NCBI RefSeq assembly: GCF_001613005.1
Contig: NZ_BDBN01000039.1
Coordinates: 1 to 64,000, forward strand
Length of the DNA stretch: 64,000 nt
Origin: Nocardia nova NBRC 15556
GTDB taxonomy: Bacteria; Actinomycetota; Actinomycetes; Mycobacteriales; Mycobacteriaceae
Direction of reading: 5' to 3'
Translations under genes and position numbers: made by a program
Notes under the pieces: model-generated
Told to the model about the DNA's origin: nothing
The model's input: only the letters and a program-made list of their open reading frames with translations
The model's database searches: none
Part shown: positions 40,552 to 48,956 of the stretch, in pieces
Layout: each line of letters starts with the position of its first letter
Position numbering within the stretch: the stretch's first letter is position 1

Positions 40552-40571
40552 GTGAGAAGGTGATGTCTCAC
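40552..40571. promoter_or_regulatory. inverted repeat upstream of the dehydratase gene
   Basis: Arms GTGAGA and TCTCAC are separated by eight bases, 60 bp before the start of the fused dehydratase gene. It looks like an operator; no regulator gene is adjacent. Confidence 0.4.
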
Positions 40572-40631
40572 TCGTGAATCCGGTGCTGCCGGTGCGAGTG
40601 TCGACGTGATCCGAATGGAGGAGAGGCCTTG

Positions 40632-41669
40632 GTGGAGGCGACGTTCGATGTGACCGGGCTGGTGGGGCATCGCTATCGCACGGACGACTTCTACGAGGTG
40701 GGAAGGGAGAAGATCCGCGAGTACGCGCGAGCGGTACAGGACTTCCACCCGGCACACTGGAGCGAGGACGCCGCCCGTGAGCTCGGATACGCCGGGCTCA
40801 TCGCGCCGACCACCTTTATCTCCACCGTCGCGATGCTGGCCAATCGCCGGCTGCTGGAGGACGTCATGAACGGCTACGACGTGGTCGTGCAGACGGACCA
40901 GGTATTCGAGATGTACAAGCCGGTGCTCACCGGCGACCGCTTGGTCAGCGATGTGGAATTGTCCTCGGTGCGTCGTATCGGGGGCAGGGATCTGCTCACC
41001 ATCACCAACACCTTCACCGACGGATCCGGTGACATCGCGCAGATCATGCACACGACCGTCCTCGGCCTCACCGGTGCGGACGTCGGCGCCGAGATCAGCG
41101 AGACGATCGAACGCGTCGTCATGAGCGGTCTCGACACCATTCCCCGGATCACGACCGCTACCGCGGAGGTGAACGTGCCGCCGGCAGACTCGGATTCCGG
41201 TGCCGCGGTGCGCCTTTCGCCTGTCTCACGCACGCGCACCCCGCATACCGCGCCTCGATTCGAGGACATCGCCGTCGGTGCCGAACTTCCCGCGCGGTCG
41301 GTGAACCTGACGCGCGGTGATCTGGTGAATTACGCCGGGGTCTCCGGGGATGCGAATCCCATCCATTGGCATGCCGAGATCGCCGCGCTCGCGGGACTTC
41401 CCGACGTGATCGCGCACGGCATGCTCACGATGGGTTTGGGGGCCGGCTTCGTCACCGGATGGCTCGGTGACCCGGGCGCGGTGATCAGATACGGTGTCCG
41501 GCTGTCGAATTACACCGTTATCGAGGCCGACGCCGCCGGCACGGTGGAGTTCACGGGCCGCATCAAGTCGATCGATCCCGAGACCAGGACGGCGGTCGTC
41601 GTCATCGTCGCGAAGTCGGCGGGCCGCAAGGTTTTCGGCCTTGCCACGGCGGATGTCCGCCTGGCCTGA
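40632..41669 (+). CDS. fused HadA/HadB-type (3R)-hydroxyacyl-ACP dehydratase
   Basis: 345 residues in two hot-dog domains. Residues 1-145 resemble HadA (N-terminal MaoC-like: YARAVQDFHPAHWSEDAARE, GLIAPTTFIST). From about residue 215 a HadB-like domain has the catalytic pair in SGDANPIHWHAEIAALAG and a following HGMLTMG. Separate HadA and HadB form the dehydratase of the mycolic-acid FAS-II system; here both are one chain. GTG 40632 is preferred over TTG 40629 because AGGAGAGG lies five bases before it. It may serve fatty-acid or mycolate elongation. Confidence 0.88.
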   Translation: MEATFDVTGLVGHRYRTDDFYEVGREKIREYARAVQDFHPAHWSEDAARELGYAGLIAPTTFISTVAMLANRRLLEDVMNGYDVVVQTDQVFEMYKPVLTGDRLVSDVELSSVRRIGGRDLLTITNTFTDGSGDIAQIMHTTVLGLTGADVGAEISETIERVVMSGLDTIPRITTATAEVNVPPADSDSGAAVRLSPVSRTRTPHTAPRFEDIAVGAELPARSVNLTRGDLVNYAGVSGDANPIHWHAEIAALAGLPDVIAHGMLTMGLGAGFVTGWLGDPGAVIRYGVRLSNYTVIEADAAGTVEFTGRIKSIDPETRTAVVVIVAKSAGRKVFGLATADVRLA

Positions 41670-41676
41670 CCGCGAA

Positions 41677-42138
41677 TCAATACTGGTTCTTGATGACGAA
41701 GTAGGAGCCGCGGATCGTGCCCGCCAGCTTCGACTTCTGCCTCGCGAACTTGAAAGACGAGAGTTCCGTGGGGATTTCCATCCCGTCGGACAGCTTGAAA
41801 CCCACCGCTCGCTTACCGGAATCGTCGATCGAATACATGACGTTGATCGACAGGCCGCTTTCGTAGAAGACGTAGGCGAAGCGGATGCCGTCCGCTTCGA
41901 AGGCCGTGGCCTCGAGCGGACGGGAGGCGATGACGATGCCGCGTTCGTCCTCGAGGATCCGGCTGACCCAGTCGACGGTCGACTGGGCCTCCTTGGCCGG
42001 CTCCACGGTGAAGACGTGGTCGTACTTGTTCTTGAAGTATCGGGCCTCGTTGGCGCGCAGGCCGGCCAATGCGTCCGCGACCGGGGACGATTCGAGGCCT
42101 TCGGTCGATACCGTCGTGAAGTCCACTGTGTAGGTCAT
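41677..42138 (-). CDS. protein of unknown function, 153 residues
   Basis: No family is recognised. The sequence is soluble, rich in alternating beta-type segments (TYTVDFTTVSTEGLESS, FAYVFYESGLSINVMYSIDD, TIRGSYFVIKNQY). A good ribosome site (GGAGGAG, six bases) supports ATG 42138. It ends seven bases from the convergent dehydratase gene. Codon use fits the genome. Confidence 0.75.
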   Translation of the reverse strand: MTYTVDFTTVSTEGLESSPVADALAGLRANEARYFKNKYDHVFTVEPAKEAQSTVDWVSRILEDERGIVIASRPLEATAFEADGIRFAYVFYESGLSINVMYSIDDSGKRAVGFKLSDGMEIPTELSSFKFARQKSKLAGTIRGSYFVIKNQY

Positions 42139-42209
42139 GGCGAACTCCTCCGCGAGTGTGTCGGTCGAACTCTACAGCGTCGCGCGGCGCGAACCGGGCA
42201 GGCGCGGTC

Positions 42210-42824
42210 TCACTCCGCGCGCGAGAACACCGCCACCAGAAAGCCGGAGTCGTCGGTGAACGGGCGCAGATCCCATGTCGAAAGCCGCAGATCCACTCGC
42301 AGTCCGGCGTCTTCGGCGTCGGCCAGGAATTGCGGGAAATCGTAACCGCGGTCGGCGCCGAATCCGACCACCACTCGCCCGGCCGGCGCCAGATGGCGAG
42401 CGAAACCGGACAGCACCGCGCCTCGGGTGGAGGGCGCCAGGAACGTCATCACGTTGCCCGCGCACACGATCACATCGAAGCCGGCTTCGATCCCGCGACG
42501 GGGCAGATCCAGTTCGGCGAGGTCACCGACCAGCCAGGTCGGACCGGGATGGTCCTGTTCCGCCGCGGCGATCAACACCGGGTCGACGTCGACTCCGACC
42601 ACGACATGTCCGGCGCGATACAGGTAGCCGCCCAGCCGCCCCGGCCCGCATCCGGCGTCCAGAATCCGGCTACCGCGCCCGACCATCGCATCGATCAGGC
42701 GCGCTTCGCCCACGATGTCCGCGCCCTCGGCCGCCATCGCCCGGAAGCGCTCCACGTACCACGTCGAATGTGCCGGATCGGCCGCAGTGATCTCTTCCCA
42801 CTGGCTGGGCGTGCGTCCGCTCAT
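42210..42824 (-). CDS. class I SAM-dependent methyltransferase
   Basis: 204 residues. Motif I is RILDAGCGPGRLGGYLYRAG, with the acidic end of strand 2 at VVGVDVDPVLI, then DVIVCAGNVMTFLAP. The cofactor fold is complete; the acceptor is unknown. ATG 42824 follows AGAAGAGGCAACAGACC-type leader. It is divergent from the HEAT/MerR operon and shares its promoter region. Confidence 0.88.
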   Translation of the reverse strand: MSGRTPSQWEEITAADPAHSTWYVERFRAMAAEGADIVGEARLIDAMVGRGSRILDAGCGPGRLGGYLYRAGHVVVGVDVDPVLIAAAEQDHPGPTWLVGDLAELDLPRRGIEAGFDVIVCAGNVMTFLAPSTRGAVLSGFARHLAPAGRVVVGFGADRGYDFPQFLADAEDAGLRVDLRLSTWDLRPFTDDSGFLVAVFSRAE

Positions 42825-42863
42825 GGTCTGTTGCCTCTTCTTCTCTCGGTCCGGTGCGTGTAC

Positions 42864-42894
42864 TTGACCTTGCCATCGTGACAAGGTCTTCACT
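42864..42894 (+). promoter_or_regulatory. MerR-type promoter of the HEAT/MerR operon
   Basis: TTGACC (42864-42869) as -35 and TTCACT (42889-42894) as a weak -10 are 19 bases apart, and the spacer region carries the palindrome ACCTTG-N9-CAAGGT (42867-42887). This geometry is diagnostic of MerR-activated promoters. It lies 22 bases before the HEAT gene, whose operon encodes a MerR protein. Confidence 0.8.
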
Positions 42895-42915
42895 TGACTG
42901 CCGGAGGTGGTCCCG

Positions 42916-43593
42916 ATGACTTCGACACACAGGAACCCACAGAACATGCGACTACTCGACGCGCTGGCGGCGGACAACTCGTCGACACGGCTCGAGGCGG
43001 CGCTCGCGCTCGGCACCCGTCCCGCGGCCGACGCCGTCGATGCGCTGGTCGAGCGGTGCGCGATCGAGCCGGACTTCTTCGTGCGCGACATGCTCACCTG
43101 GGCGCTCACCCGGTTTCCGGCTGCGGTGACGGTTCCGAAGCTGCGTGCGCAACTGGGTTCGGACCGTCCCCAGGCGCGCAGCCAGGCGCTGCATACCCTG
43201 TCCAAGATCGGGGACCGCAGCGCCTGGCCCGCGATCACGCGGTCGTTGTTGCAGGACGCCGACGACGACGTCGCGCGCAGTGCGTGGCGGGCCGCCGTCG
43301 TCCTGGTGCCCGACGCCGACAAGGACGTACTGGCGCAGACGTTGGCGACCCAGTTCGGCCGCGGTGACCGCGAGGTGCGGCTGAGTCTGAGCCGCGCCCT
43401 GGTCGCCTTGGGCGAGGTCGTCGAGCCGGTCCTGCGGTCGGCGACGACGAACCCGGATCCGGTGGTGCGGGCACACGCGCGCGCCACCGAAGTCCTGCTG
43501 CACGATCCGGACGCCGGTTTCGACCTCGCGATCGACCAGGCCAGACGGGTTCGTGCGCTCGGACCGGACCGGGAGGAGTCGACCGCGTGCTGA
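42916..43593 (+). CDS. HEAT-repeat protein
   Basis: 225 residues built of helical HEAT-like repeats of about 30 residues (SSTRLEAALALGTRPAADAV, DFFVRDMLTWALTRFPAAV, QARSQALHTLSKIGDRSAW, REVRLSLSRALVALGEVVEP). Such arrays are protein-binding scaffolds; no catalytic residues are evident. ATG 42916 has GGAGG eight bases upstream. Its stop overlaps the next gene, the MerR-HEAT regulator, by seven bases, so both are co-translated. Confidence 0.82.
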   Translation: MTSTHRNPQNMRLLDALAADNSSTRLEAALALGTRPAADAVDALVERCAIEPDFFVRDMLTWALTRFPAAVTVPKLRAQLGSDRPQARSQALHTLSKIGDRSAWPAITRSLLQDADDDVARSAWRAAVVLVPDADKDVLAQTLATQFGRGDREVRLSLSRALVALGEVVEPVLRSATTNPDPVVRAHARATEVLLHDPDAGFDLAIDQARRVRALGPDREESTAC

Positions 43594-44630
43594 TCGGCGA
43601 GGTGGCCCGTTACTCGGGAGTGAGCGCCCGCATGCTCCGGCACTACGACTCCCTGGGGCTGGTGCGGCCGACCGGCCGCACCGTCGGCGGCTATCGCGAA
43701 TATTCCGTCGCGGACATCCGTCGGATCTTCCATGTCGAGGGTCTGCGGTCGCTGGGCTTGTCCCTGACTCAGATCGGGCGGGCCCTCGACGACCCCGGCT
43801 TCACACCGTCCGCACTGGTCGGCGACCTGGTGCGGGCGACCGAAGAACGGCTGAGCCGGGACCGGGAGCTGCTCGAACGGCTGCGTGCGGTCGAGGCGGC
43901 CGAACCCTCCGGCTGGCAGGACGCGCTGCGCATCGTCGAGCTCCTGCGTGGACTGGGGTCGTCCGATGCCGCCCGGCGGCAGCAGGCCGTCCTCGCCCCG
44001 GCCGAGGAGATGCCGGCCGAACTGCTCGCCGAGGCGGTGCTCACCGAATCCGATCCCTATGTCGCCGGAGCGCTGCGGTGGGCGCTCGCCCGGGCCGGAG
44101 CGGAAGGTGTGCTGCACGTGGCCTCCGGCCTGGACTCCGCCGATGTCGAGGTCCGGCGGCGGGCGGCCTCGGCACTGGCCGAGATACCCGAGGAGGAGGC
44201 CGGCGCGGTGCTACTGGACGCGCTCACCGACGCGGACCCGACCGTCCGCAGAATCTCCGCCCTCGCCCTCGGCGCGCGCGGGGAGACCCGAGCGGTTCCG
44301 GAACTCGTCGCCACCGTGATCGAAGGCCCGAACGATGTCGAGGCGGCCGAACTCCTGGGATCGCTGGCCCGGGACGCGAAATGGGCCGATCACATTCTGA
44401 ATGCACTGGCCGGCGAGCTGGCCGCGCACCCGCCGGGTTCACCGGTGCGGCTCCGGCTCACCCAGGCGCTGGCCGAGCTGCCCGGCTCCCTCGCACTGAA
44501 TACGTTGCGGCCCTTGATGAACGACGACGATCGGACGGTCGCTCTGCTCGCCGCGGCTCTCGTCCGCACGCTCGAACAAGAGCCACCGGCGCCCCGCGGC
44601 GGCGACCGCGGTTCCACCGAACTCGCATGA
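43587..44630 (+). CDS. MerR-family regulator fused to HEAT repeats
   Basis: 347 residues. Residues 1-75 are a standard MerR winged helix (IGEVARYSGVSARMLRHYDS, GGYREYSVADIRRI) and a coiled coil follows to about 115. Instead of a small effector domain, the rest is HEAT repeats (SDPYVAGALRWALARAGAEG, EVRRRAASALAEIPEEEAGA, PTVRRISALALGARGETRAV). The protein probably senses a protein partner or conformational state, perhaps the HEAT protein encoded just upstream. It likely controls its own operon through the palindrome at 42867. Confidence 0.88.
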   Translation: MLIGEVARYSGVSARMLRHYDSLGLVRPTGRTVGGYREYSVADIRRIFHVEGLRSLGLSLTQIGRALDDPGFTPSALVGDLVRATEERLSRDRELLERLRAVEAAEPSGWQDALRIVELLRGLGSSDAARRQQAVLAPAEEMPAELLAEAVLTESDPYVAGALRWALARAGAEGVLHVASGLDSADVEVRRRAASALAEIPEEEAGAVLLDALTDADPTVRRISALALGARGETRAVPELVATVIEGPNDVEAAELLGSLARDAKWADHILNALAGELAAHPPGSPVRLRLTQALAELPGSLALNTLRPLMNDDDRTVALLAAALVRTLEQEPPAPRGGDRGSTELA

Positions 44631-44681
44631 TCGCGTCCCGCGCGGGTATCGCGCGATGCGCGGGACGAGAGGAGTGTCGTG

Positions 44682-45340
44682 ATGCGGTTGCGGCGCAGCA
44701 CGCCCTACGGTGCCGGAATAGGCCGGGTCCGGCGGGGCAAGGGCTTCGCTTATGTCGACGAGAACGGCTTCGCGGTAACCGATCCCGAAGCGACGCAACG
44801 CATCGACGACCTGGTGATCCCGCCGGCCTGGCGGAAGGTGTGGATCTGCCCGCACGCCCACGGGCACATTCAAGCGGTCGGGGTGGACGCGGCGGGGCGG
44901 CGGCAGTACCTGTATCACGAACAGTGGCGGCGAGGATGCGACGAGGAGAAGTTCGACCGCATGCTCGAGGTGGCGGCACAGCTACCGAGCCTGCGCGAGC
45001 AGGTCGGCGCCGATCTGCGGCGTTCCGGCTTGGATCGGCGCCGCGTGGAGGCCGTCGTGATCGGCCTGCTCGACCGCGGCGTCTTCCGCATTGGCAGTGA
45101 GGAATACGCCGAGGAGAACGGCACCCGCGGCGTGGCCACGCTGTTGCACGAACAGGTCCGGGTCTCGGGGAAGGAGATGCGATTCGACTATGTGGCCAAA
45201 GGCGGAATCCGCCGCCGGCTTGGCGGCCACCGAATGCCCGAATTCGCAGCGTCGTCGCAACAGCGCCGTGCGGCAGGTGATGACCGAGGTGGCCGAGGCA
45301 TTGGGCAACACCCCGGTGCCGAGAAGTTTGCCGGAGAACG
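44682..45340 (+). pseudogene. DNA topoisomerase IB with internal deletion and lost active-site tyrosine
   Basis: From ATG 44682 (GAGGAG seven bases upstream) the first 175 residues match poxvirus-like topoisomerase IB: LRRSTPYGAGIGRVRRGKGF, GHIQAVGVDAAGRRQYLYHE, FRIGSEEYAEENGTRGVATL. After FDYVAKGGI the frame degenerates. In another frame at about 45215-45315 the C-terminal AGLAATECPNSQRRRNSAVR and VMTEVAEALGNTPV appear, stopping just before the usual catalytic tyrosine segment. The central catalytic part and the tyrosine are absent. The remnant abuts the aldehyde dehydrogenase start. Confidence 0.75.
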
Positions 45341-45358
45341 CCGGGGTACTCCACGCCC

Positions 45359-46702
45359 ATGACCGAGATCGACAACGCGACCCGCATCGAGGCCGAGTCG
45401 GTGACGGGAAACCTGGACCTGATGACCATCGTGGACGCCGCGCACACCGCACAGTCGAGCTGGGCCCGCACGCCCGCGGCGAGCCGAGCCGAGGCGCTGC
45501 GCGCCGGGGCTGCCGCGTTGCGCGAGCACGCGGACGAGCTCGCCGCCACCCTCGAAGCCGAGACCGGCCGCCCGGCGGCCTCGGGCCGGGAGGGGGTGCT
45601 GGCCGGCGCCGGCACGCTCGACCAGTACGCCGAGCTGGGGCCCGTCCATCGCGGCCACACTCTGCAGGGCAGTTGGGACGCAACGGATTTCATGATCGCG
45701 CCGCCGCGCGGCGTGGTGGTCGCCCTGACACCGTGGAACGATCCGGTCGCCATCGCGGCGGGGCTGGTCGGTGCCGCGCTCACCACCGGAAACGCGGTGG
45801 TGCACAAGCCCAGTGAACGGTGCCCCCGAACCGGTGAGCTGTTCGGGCGACTGCTCGAGACGCACTGCCCCGACGGCGTATTGCAGACCGTGCGCGGCGA
45901 CGGACGGGTGGGCGCGGCACTGGCCGGGCTGCCCGGCGTGGATGTGGTGGCCCACGTCGGCGGCACCGCCACCGGGCGCACCATCGCCACGGCCGGTGCG
46001 CGCACGGGCGCGAAAGTGCTGTTGGAGAACGGTGGAAACGATCCGCTGATCGTCGACGCCGATGTGGACCCGGTATGGGCCGCCGAGCAGGCCGCACTGG
46101 GCGCCTTCGCCAACGCCGGGCAGATCTGCGTCTCCGTGGAGCGGATCTACGTGCATCGCGATGTCGCCGAGCAGTTCGTTTCGGCGCTGTGCGAACAGGC
46201 GCGGCGGTGGAATCTCGATCCGCAACCGCTGGTCGACGAGCGGCTGCGTACGCAGGTGCACGCGCACGTGCGGGAAGCGCTCTCAGCGGGCGCGAAAGCG
46301 CTGGTCGGCGGGCACATTCCCGAGGGGCCCGGCACGGCCTATCCGGCGACGGTGCTCACCGACTGCCGCCCCGGAATGCGCGTCGTCCGCGAGGAGACCT
46401 TCGGGCCGATCGCACCCGTCCAGGTGGTCGCGGATTTCGCGACGGGCCTCGATGCGGCATGCCGCGACGACTACGGCTTGGCGGCGACGGTCCTGACCGA
46501 CTCGATGGAACATATGCAACAGGCCTGGCGCACACTGCCGGTGGGCACGGTGAAGATCAACTCGGTCTTCGGTGGCGCACCCGGCGGCGCGGCACAACCG
46601 CGCGGCACGTCCGGCACCGGATTCGGTTACGGCCCCGAACTTCTCGACGAGATGACCACCACCAAGGTGGTGCACATGGAGCCCGCGCCGCCGCGGCGCT
46701 GA
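45359..46702 (+). CDS. aldehyde dehydrogenase
   Basis: 447 residues of the NAD(P)-dependent ALDH superfamily. The catalytic cysteine is Cys257 in ANAGQICVSVERIYV and the general base Glu223 in VLLENGGNDPLIV; ALTPWNDPVAIAAG and NAVVHKPSE form the cofactor site. It is shorter than the usual 480-500 residues at both ends, but no motif is missing. Substrate unknown. The start lies inside the topoisomerase remnant, so its original promoter region may have been changed by that deletion. Confidence 0.9.
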   Translation: MTEIDNATRIEAESVTGNLDLMTIVDAAHTAQSSWARTPAASRAEALRAGAAALREHADELAATLEAETGRPAASGREGVLAGAGTLDQYAELGPVHRGHTLQGSWDATDFMIAPPRGVVVALTPWNDPVAIAAGLVGAALTTGNAVVHKPSERCPRTGELFGRLLETHCPDGVLQTVRGDGRVGAALAGLPGVDVVAHVGGTATGRTIATAGARTGAKVLLENGGNDPLIVDADVDPVWAAEQAALGAFANAGQICVSVERIYVHRDVAEQFVSALCEQARRWNLDPQPLVDERLRTQVHAHVREALSAGAKALVGGHIPEGPGTAYPATVLTDCRPGMRVVREETFGPIAPVQVVADFATGLDAACRDDYGLAATVLTDSMEHMQQAWRTLPVGTVKINSVFGGAPGGAAQPRGTSGTGFGYGPELLDEMTTTKVVHMEPAPPRR

Positions 46703-46736
46703 GCGTTCACCCGGCAGAGCACACAATTCGACCGGG

Positions 46737-47186
46737 TCAGGATTCGACCTCGTCGAGCACCTCGTGCAGCCGGTTCAAGGTGCCCCGCCATCCCCGCTCC
46801 ATCGCGTTGCGGGCCATCTTCTGCCGCCGATCGCCGATGTCGAAACCGGTCTGCGTCAACAACACTCGCGTCCCGCGCCCCTGCGCCTCGAGCACCCAGT
46901 CGACCACCCACCGGGCGGGAAACTTCGCCCGCAGGTCGATCCAGGTGTAGGTCAGTTGCTCACCCGCGCGGGCCGCCAGCACCTCACACGCGATCTCCGC
47001 GCTCGGCTCGGTCGGGACGGCGAAGATGAAATGTGTGCCCACCACCGGTTCGAGCCCGATCGACCGCATCAGCCAGCGTTCGACCAGATCCGGTTCGGTC
47101 AGCGCCCGCCACAGCAGTGCCGGAGGGTGCGGGAAGAACCCGCCGATCTCCACCGCGGCCGGATCCAATTCCGATTCGTAGGTCAC
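46737..47186 (-). CDS. SRPBCC (AHSA1-like) protein
   Basis: 149 residues from GTG 47186 (GGGGG upstream). The START/Bet v1-like fold is shown by FFPHPPALLWRALTEPDLVE and WLMRSIGLEPVVGTHFIF, ending MERGWRGTLNRLHEVLDEVE. These proteins bind hydrophobic ligands or act as co-chaperone-like modules. It is divergent from the nitronate-monooxygenase-like gene and has a KstR-like site upstream. Confidence 0.87.
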   Translation of the reverse strand: MTYESELDPAAVEIGGFFPHPPALLWRALTEPDLVERWLMRSIGLEPVVGTHFIFAVPTEPSAEIACEVLAARAGEQLTYTWIDLRAKFPARWVVDWVLEAQGRGTRVLLTQTGFDIGDRRQKMARNAMERGWRGTLNRLHEVLDEVES

Positions 47187-47326
47187 CGGCAGACCCCCGG
47201 CCCGATCACATCCATGGCACGAGCATTCCACGTCTCCGGGCGGCGCAGGCGGAACCGGCCGGTCGGCAAAGGTTGCCGCGCGTCCGGATGGCGCAGACTC
47301 GACATAGCGGTCGATCAACCACCAAC

Positions 47327-47340
47327 TAGAACATGTTGCC
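47327..47340. promoter_or_regulatory. KstR-like half-consensus box, SRPBCC side
   Basis: TAGAACATGTTGCC matches the TNNAACNNGTTNNA operator consensus of KstR in all positions except the last (C for A). It lies in the divergent region, 141 bp upstream of the SRPBCC start. Confidence 0.4.
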
Positions 47341-47459
47341 CACACTGAATGACGAAAACGGGTCGATGACCCCCTCCTCGACAACGGCGTGTAACCGCCG
47401 TCGACCGGCATTTTCGGCTCAGCTCTCGATTCCTGACCGATGAGTCACTAGTCTGAATA

Positions 47460-47473
47460 TGAAACGTGTTCTA
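47460..47473. promoter_or_regulatory. KstR-like operator before the flavoprotein gene
   Basis: TGAAACGTGTTCTA matches the KstR consensus TNNAACNNGTTNNA at every specified base, with AAC and GTT arms around two bases. It is 50 bp upstream of the nitronate-monooxygenase-like gene, a normal repressor position. Confidence 0.7.
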
Positions 47474-47522
47474 GTGTTGTGGCGAAGTTCCAGCGCCGGA
47501 AGACCAGAGGAGTCACCCCGCC

Positions 47523-48641
47523 ATGCATACCGAGATCTGCGAACGACTGGGCATCGATGTCCCCATCTTCGCTTTCACCCATTGCCGCGACGTGGCCGCC
47601 GCGGTGAGCAACGCCGGCGGGCTCGGCGTCCTGGGGGCGGTCGGTTTCACCGCCGAGGAGCTGGAGGTCGAACTGGCCTGGCTCGATGAACATGTGCACG
47701 GCGTGTACGGCGTCGACCTCGTCATCCCGTCCAAGTACGAGGGCAAGGGCATCGACGGGCTGAGCCCCGCGCAGCTGGAAGCCGAACTGGCCAAACTGGT
47801 TCCGCAGGGCCACCGGGATTTCGCCGAGAAGATCCTCGCCGACCACGGCGTCCCGAAGCTGCCCGAGGACGAACATCACGAGCAGCTGCTGGGCTGGACC
47901 GCCACCACGGCCGGTCCGCAGGTCGACGTCATCCTGAAACACCCCAAGGCGAAGCTGGTCGCCAACGCGCTAGGCACCCCGCCCGACGACATCATCAAGA
48001 AGGTCCAGGACTCCGGCCGTTTGATCGGCGCACTGTGCGGCTCGGTCAAGCATGCGCTCAACCACAAGCGCGCCGGCCTGGACTTCGTGGTCTGCCAGGG
48101 CACCGAGGGCGGCGGCCACTGCGGTGAGATCTCCTCTCTCGTGCTGTGGCCGCAGGTGATCGACGCCGTCGGCGATCTGCCGGTGCTCGCCGCCGGTGGT
48201 ATCGGCAACGGCCGCCAGGTCGCCGCCGCCATGGCGATGGGCGCCGCGGGTGCGTGGACCGGTTCGATCTGGCTGACCGTCGAGGAGGCCAATGTGCCGC
48301 CCGCGCAGATGCAGACCTACATCGATGCCACCAGCCACGACACCGTCCGGTCGCGGGCGTGGACGGGTAAGCCGGCCCGCATGCTGCGCAACGACTGGAC
48401 CGAGGCGTGGGAGCGGTCGGACACCCCGGATCCGCTGGGCATGCCGCTGCAGATGATGGTCGCCCTCGACGGCGTCAAGCGCGGCCACCGCTATCCCGAG
48501 GCGGCCAAGGACGTCAACTTCAACCCCGTCGGCCAGGTCGTCGGCATGATGAACAAGGTCGAGCGGACCTCCGACGTCATGCAGCGCCTGATGGAGGAAT
48601 ACCTCGAGGCCTGCGAGCGGCTGAACAAGCTCAACAGCTGA
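47523..48641 (+). CDS. nitronate monooxygenase-like FMN protein
   Basis: 372 residues, TIM-barrel flavoprotein of the 2-nitropropane dioxygenase/nitronate monooxygenase family: VPIFAFTHCRDVAAAVSNAG, VCQGTEGGGHCGEISSLVL (FMN phosphate region), and LAAGGIGNGRQVAAAMAMGA. Related mycobacterial proteins (Rv1894c type) are, to my knowledge, members of the KstR cholesterol regulon, which agrees with the KstR-like box upstream. The true substrate is uncertain. A strong terminator follows. Confidence 0.9.
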   Translation: MHTEICERLGIDVPIFAFTHCRDVAAAVSNAGGLGVLGAVGFTAEELEVELAWLDEHVHGVYGVDLVIPSKYEGKGIDGLSPAQLEAELAKLVPQGHRDFAEKILADHGVPKLPEDEHHEQLLGWTATTAGPQVDVILKHPKAKLVANALGTPPDDIIKKVQDSGRLIGALCGSVKHALNHKRAGLDFVVCQGTEGGGHCGEISSLVLWPQVIDAVGDLPVLAAGGIGNGRQVAAAMAMGAAGAWTGSIWLTVEEANVPPAQMQTYIDATSHDTVRSRAWTGKPARMLRNDWTEAWERSDTPDPLGMPLQMMVALDGVKRGHRYPEAAKDVNFNPVGQVVGMMNKVERTSDVMQRLMEEYLEACERLNKLNS

Positions 48642-48647
48642 ACAAGC

Positions 48648-48682
48648 CTGTCCGGCAGGGCCCGCCGCGCCCTGCCGGACAG
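48648..48682 (+). terminator. strong hairpin terminator after the flavoprotein gene
   Basis: Perfect 13-base arms CTGTCCGGCAGGG and CCCTGCCGGACAG enclose a nine-base loop, starting seven bases after the stop codon and followed by TTCTCTCC. Confidence 0.85.
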
Positions 48683-48956
48683 TTCTCTCCGGCCTGGACT
48701 CCATATCGAAGCGGCTACGGAAGCAACTGGTGCACTTGCGGTTTGCCGGTGCCGGTTGACACTCTGTATGCGCGATGAGAAGTACATATGGTGAACGGCA
48801 CGAATGCGGCCGGCAAGTTGATCAGAACCCCACCGTCCGGAAGTTTGCTCGGATTGCGCTCGAAGGCACCGCTTTCCGGCCCCGGGCATTCCGCGGCCCC
48901 CGGTGCGCGACCGGCGACACGATCGGGGCGCGGTGGTGAAGATATCCTCTCCCGGT

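Noticed and set aside
42952-43503. 183-codon frame antisense to the HEAT-repeat gene
   Set aside because: Mirror of the real gene; Gln/Arg/His-rich without motifs.
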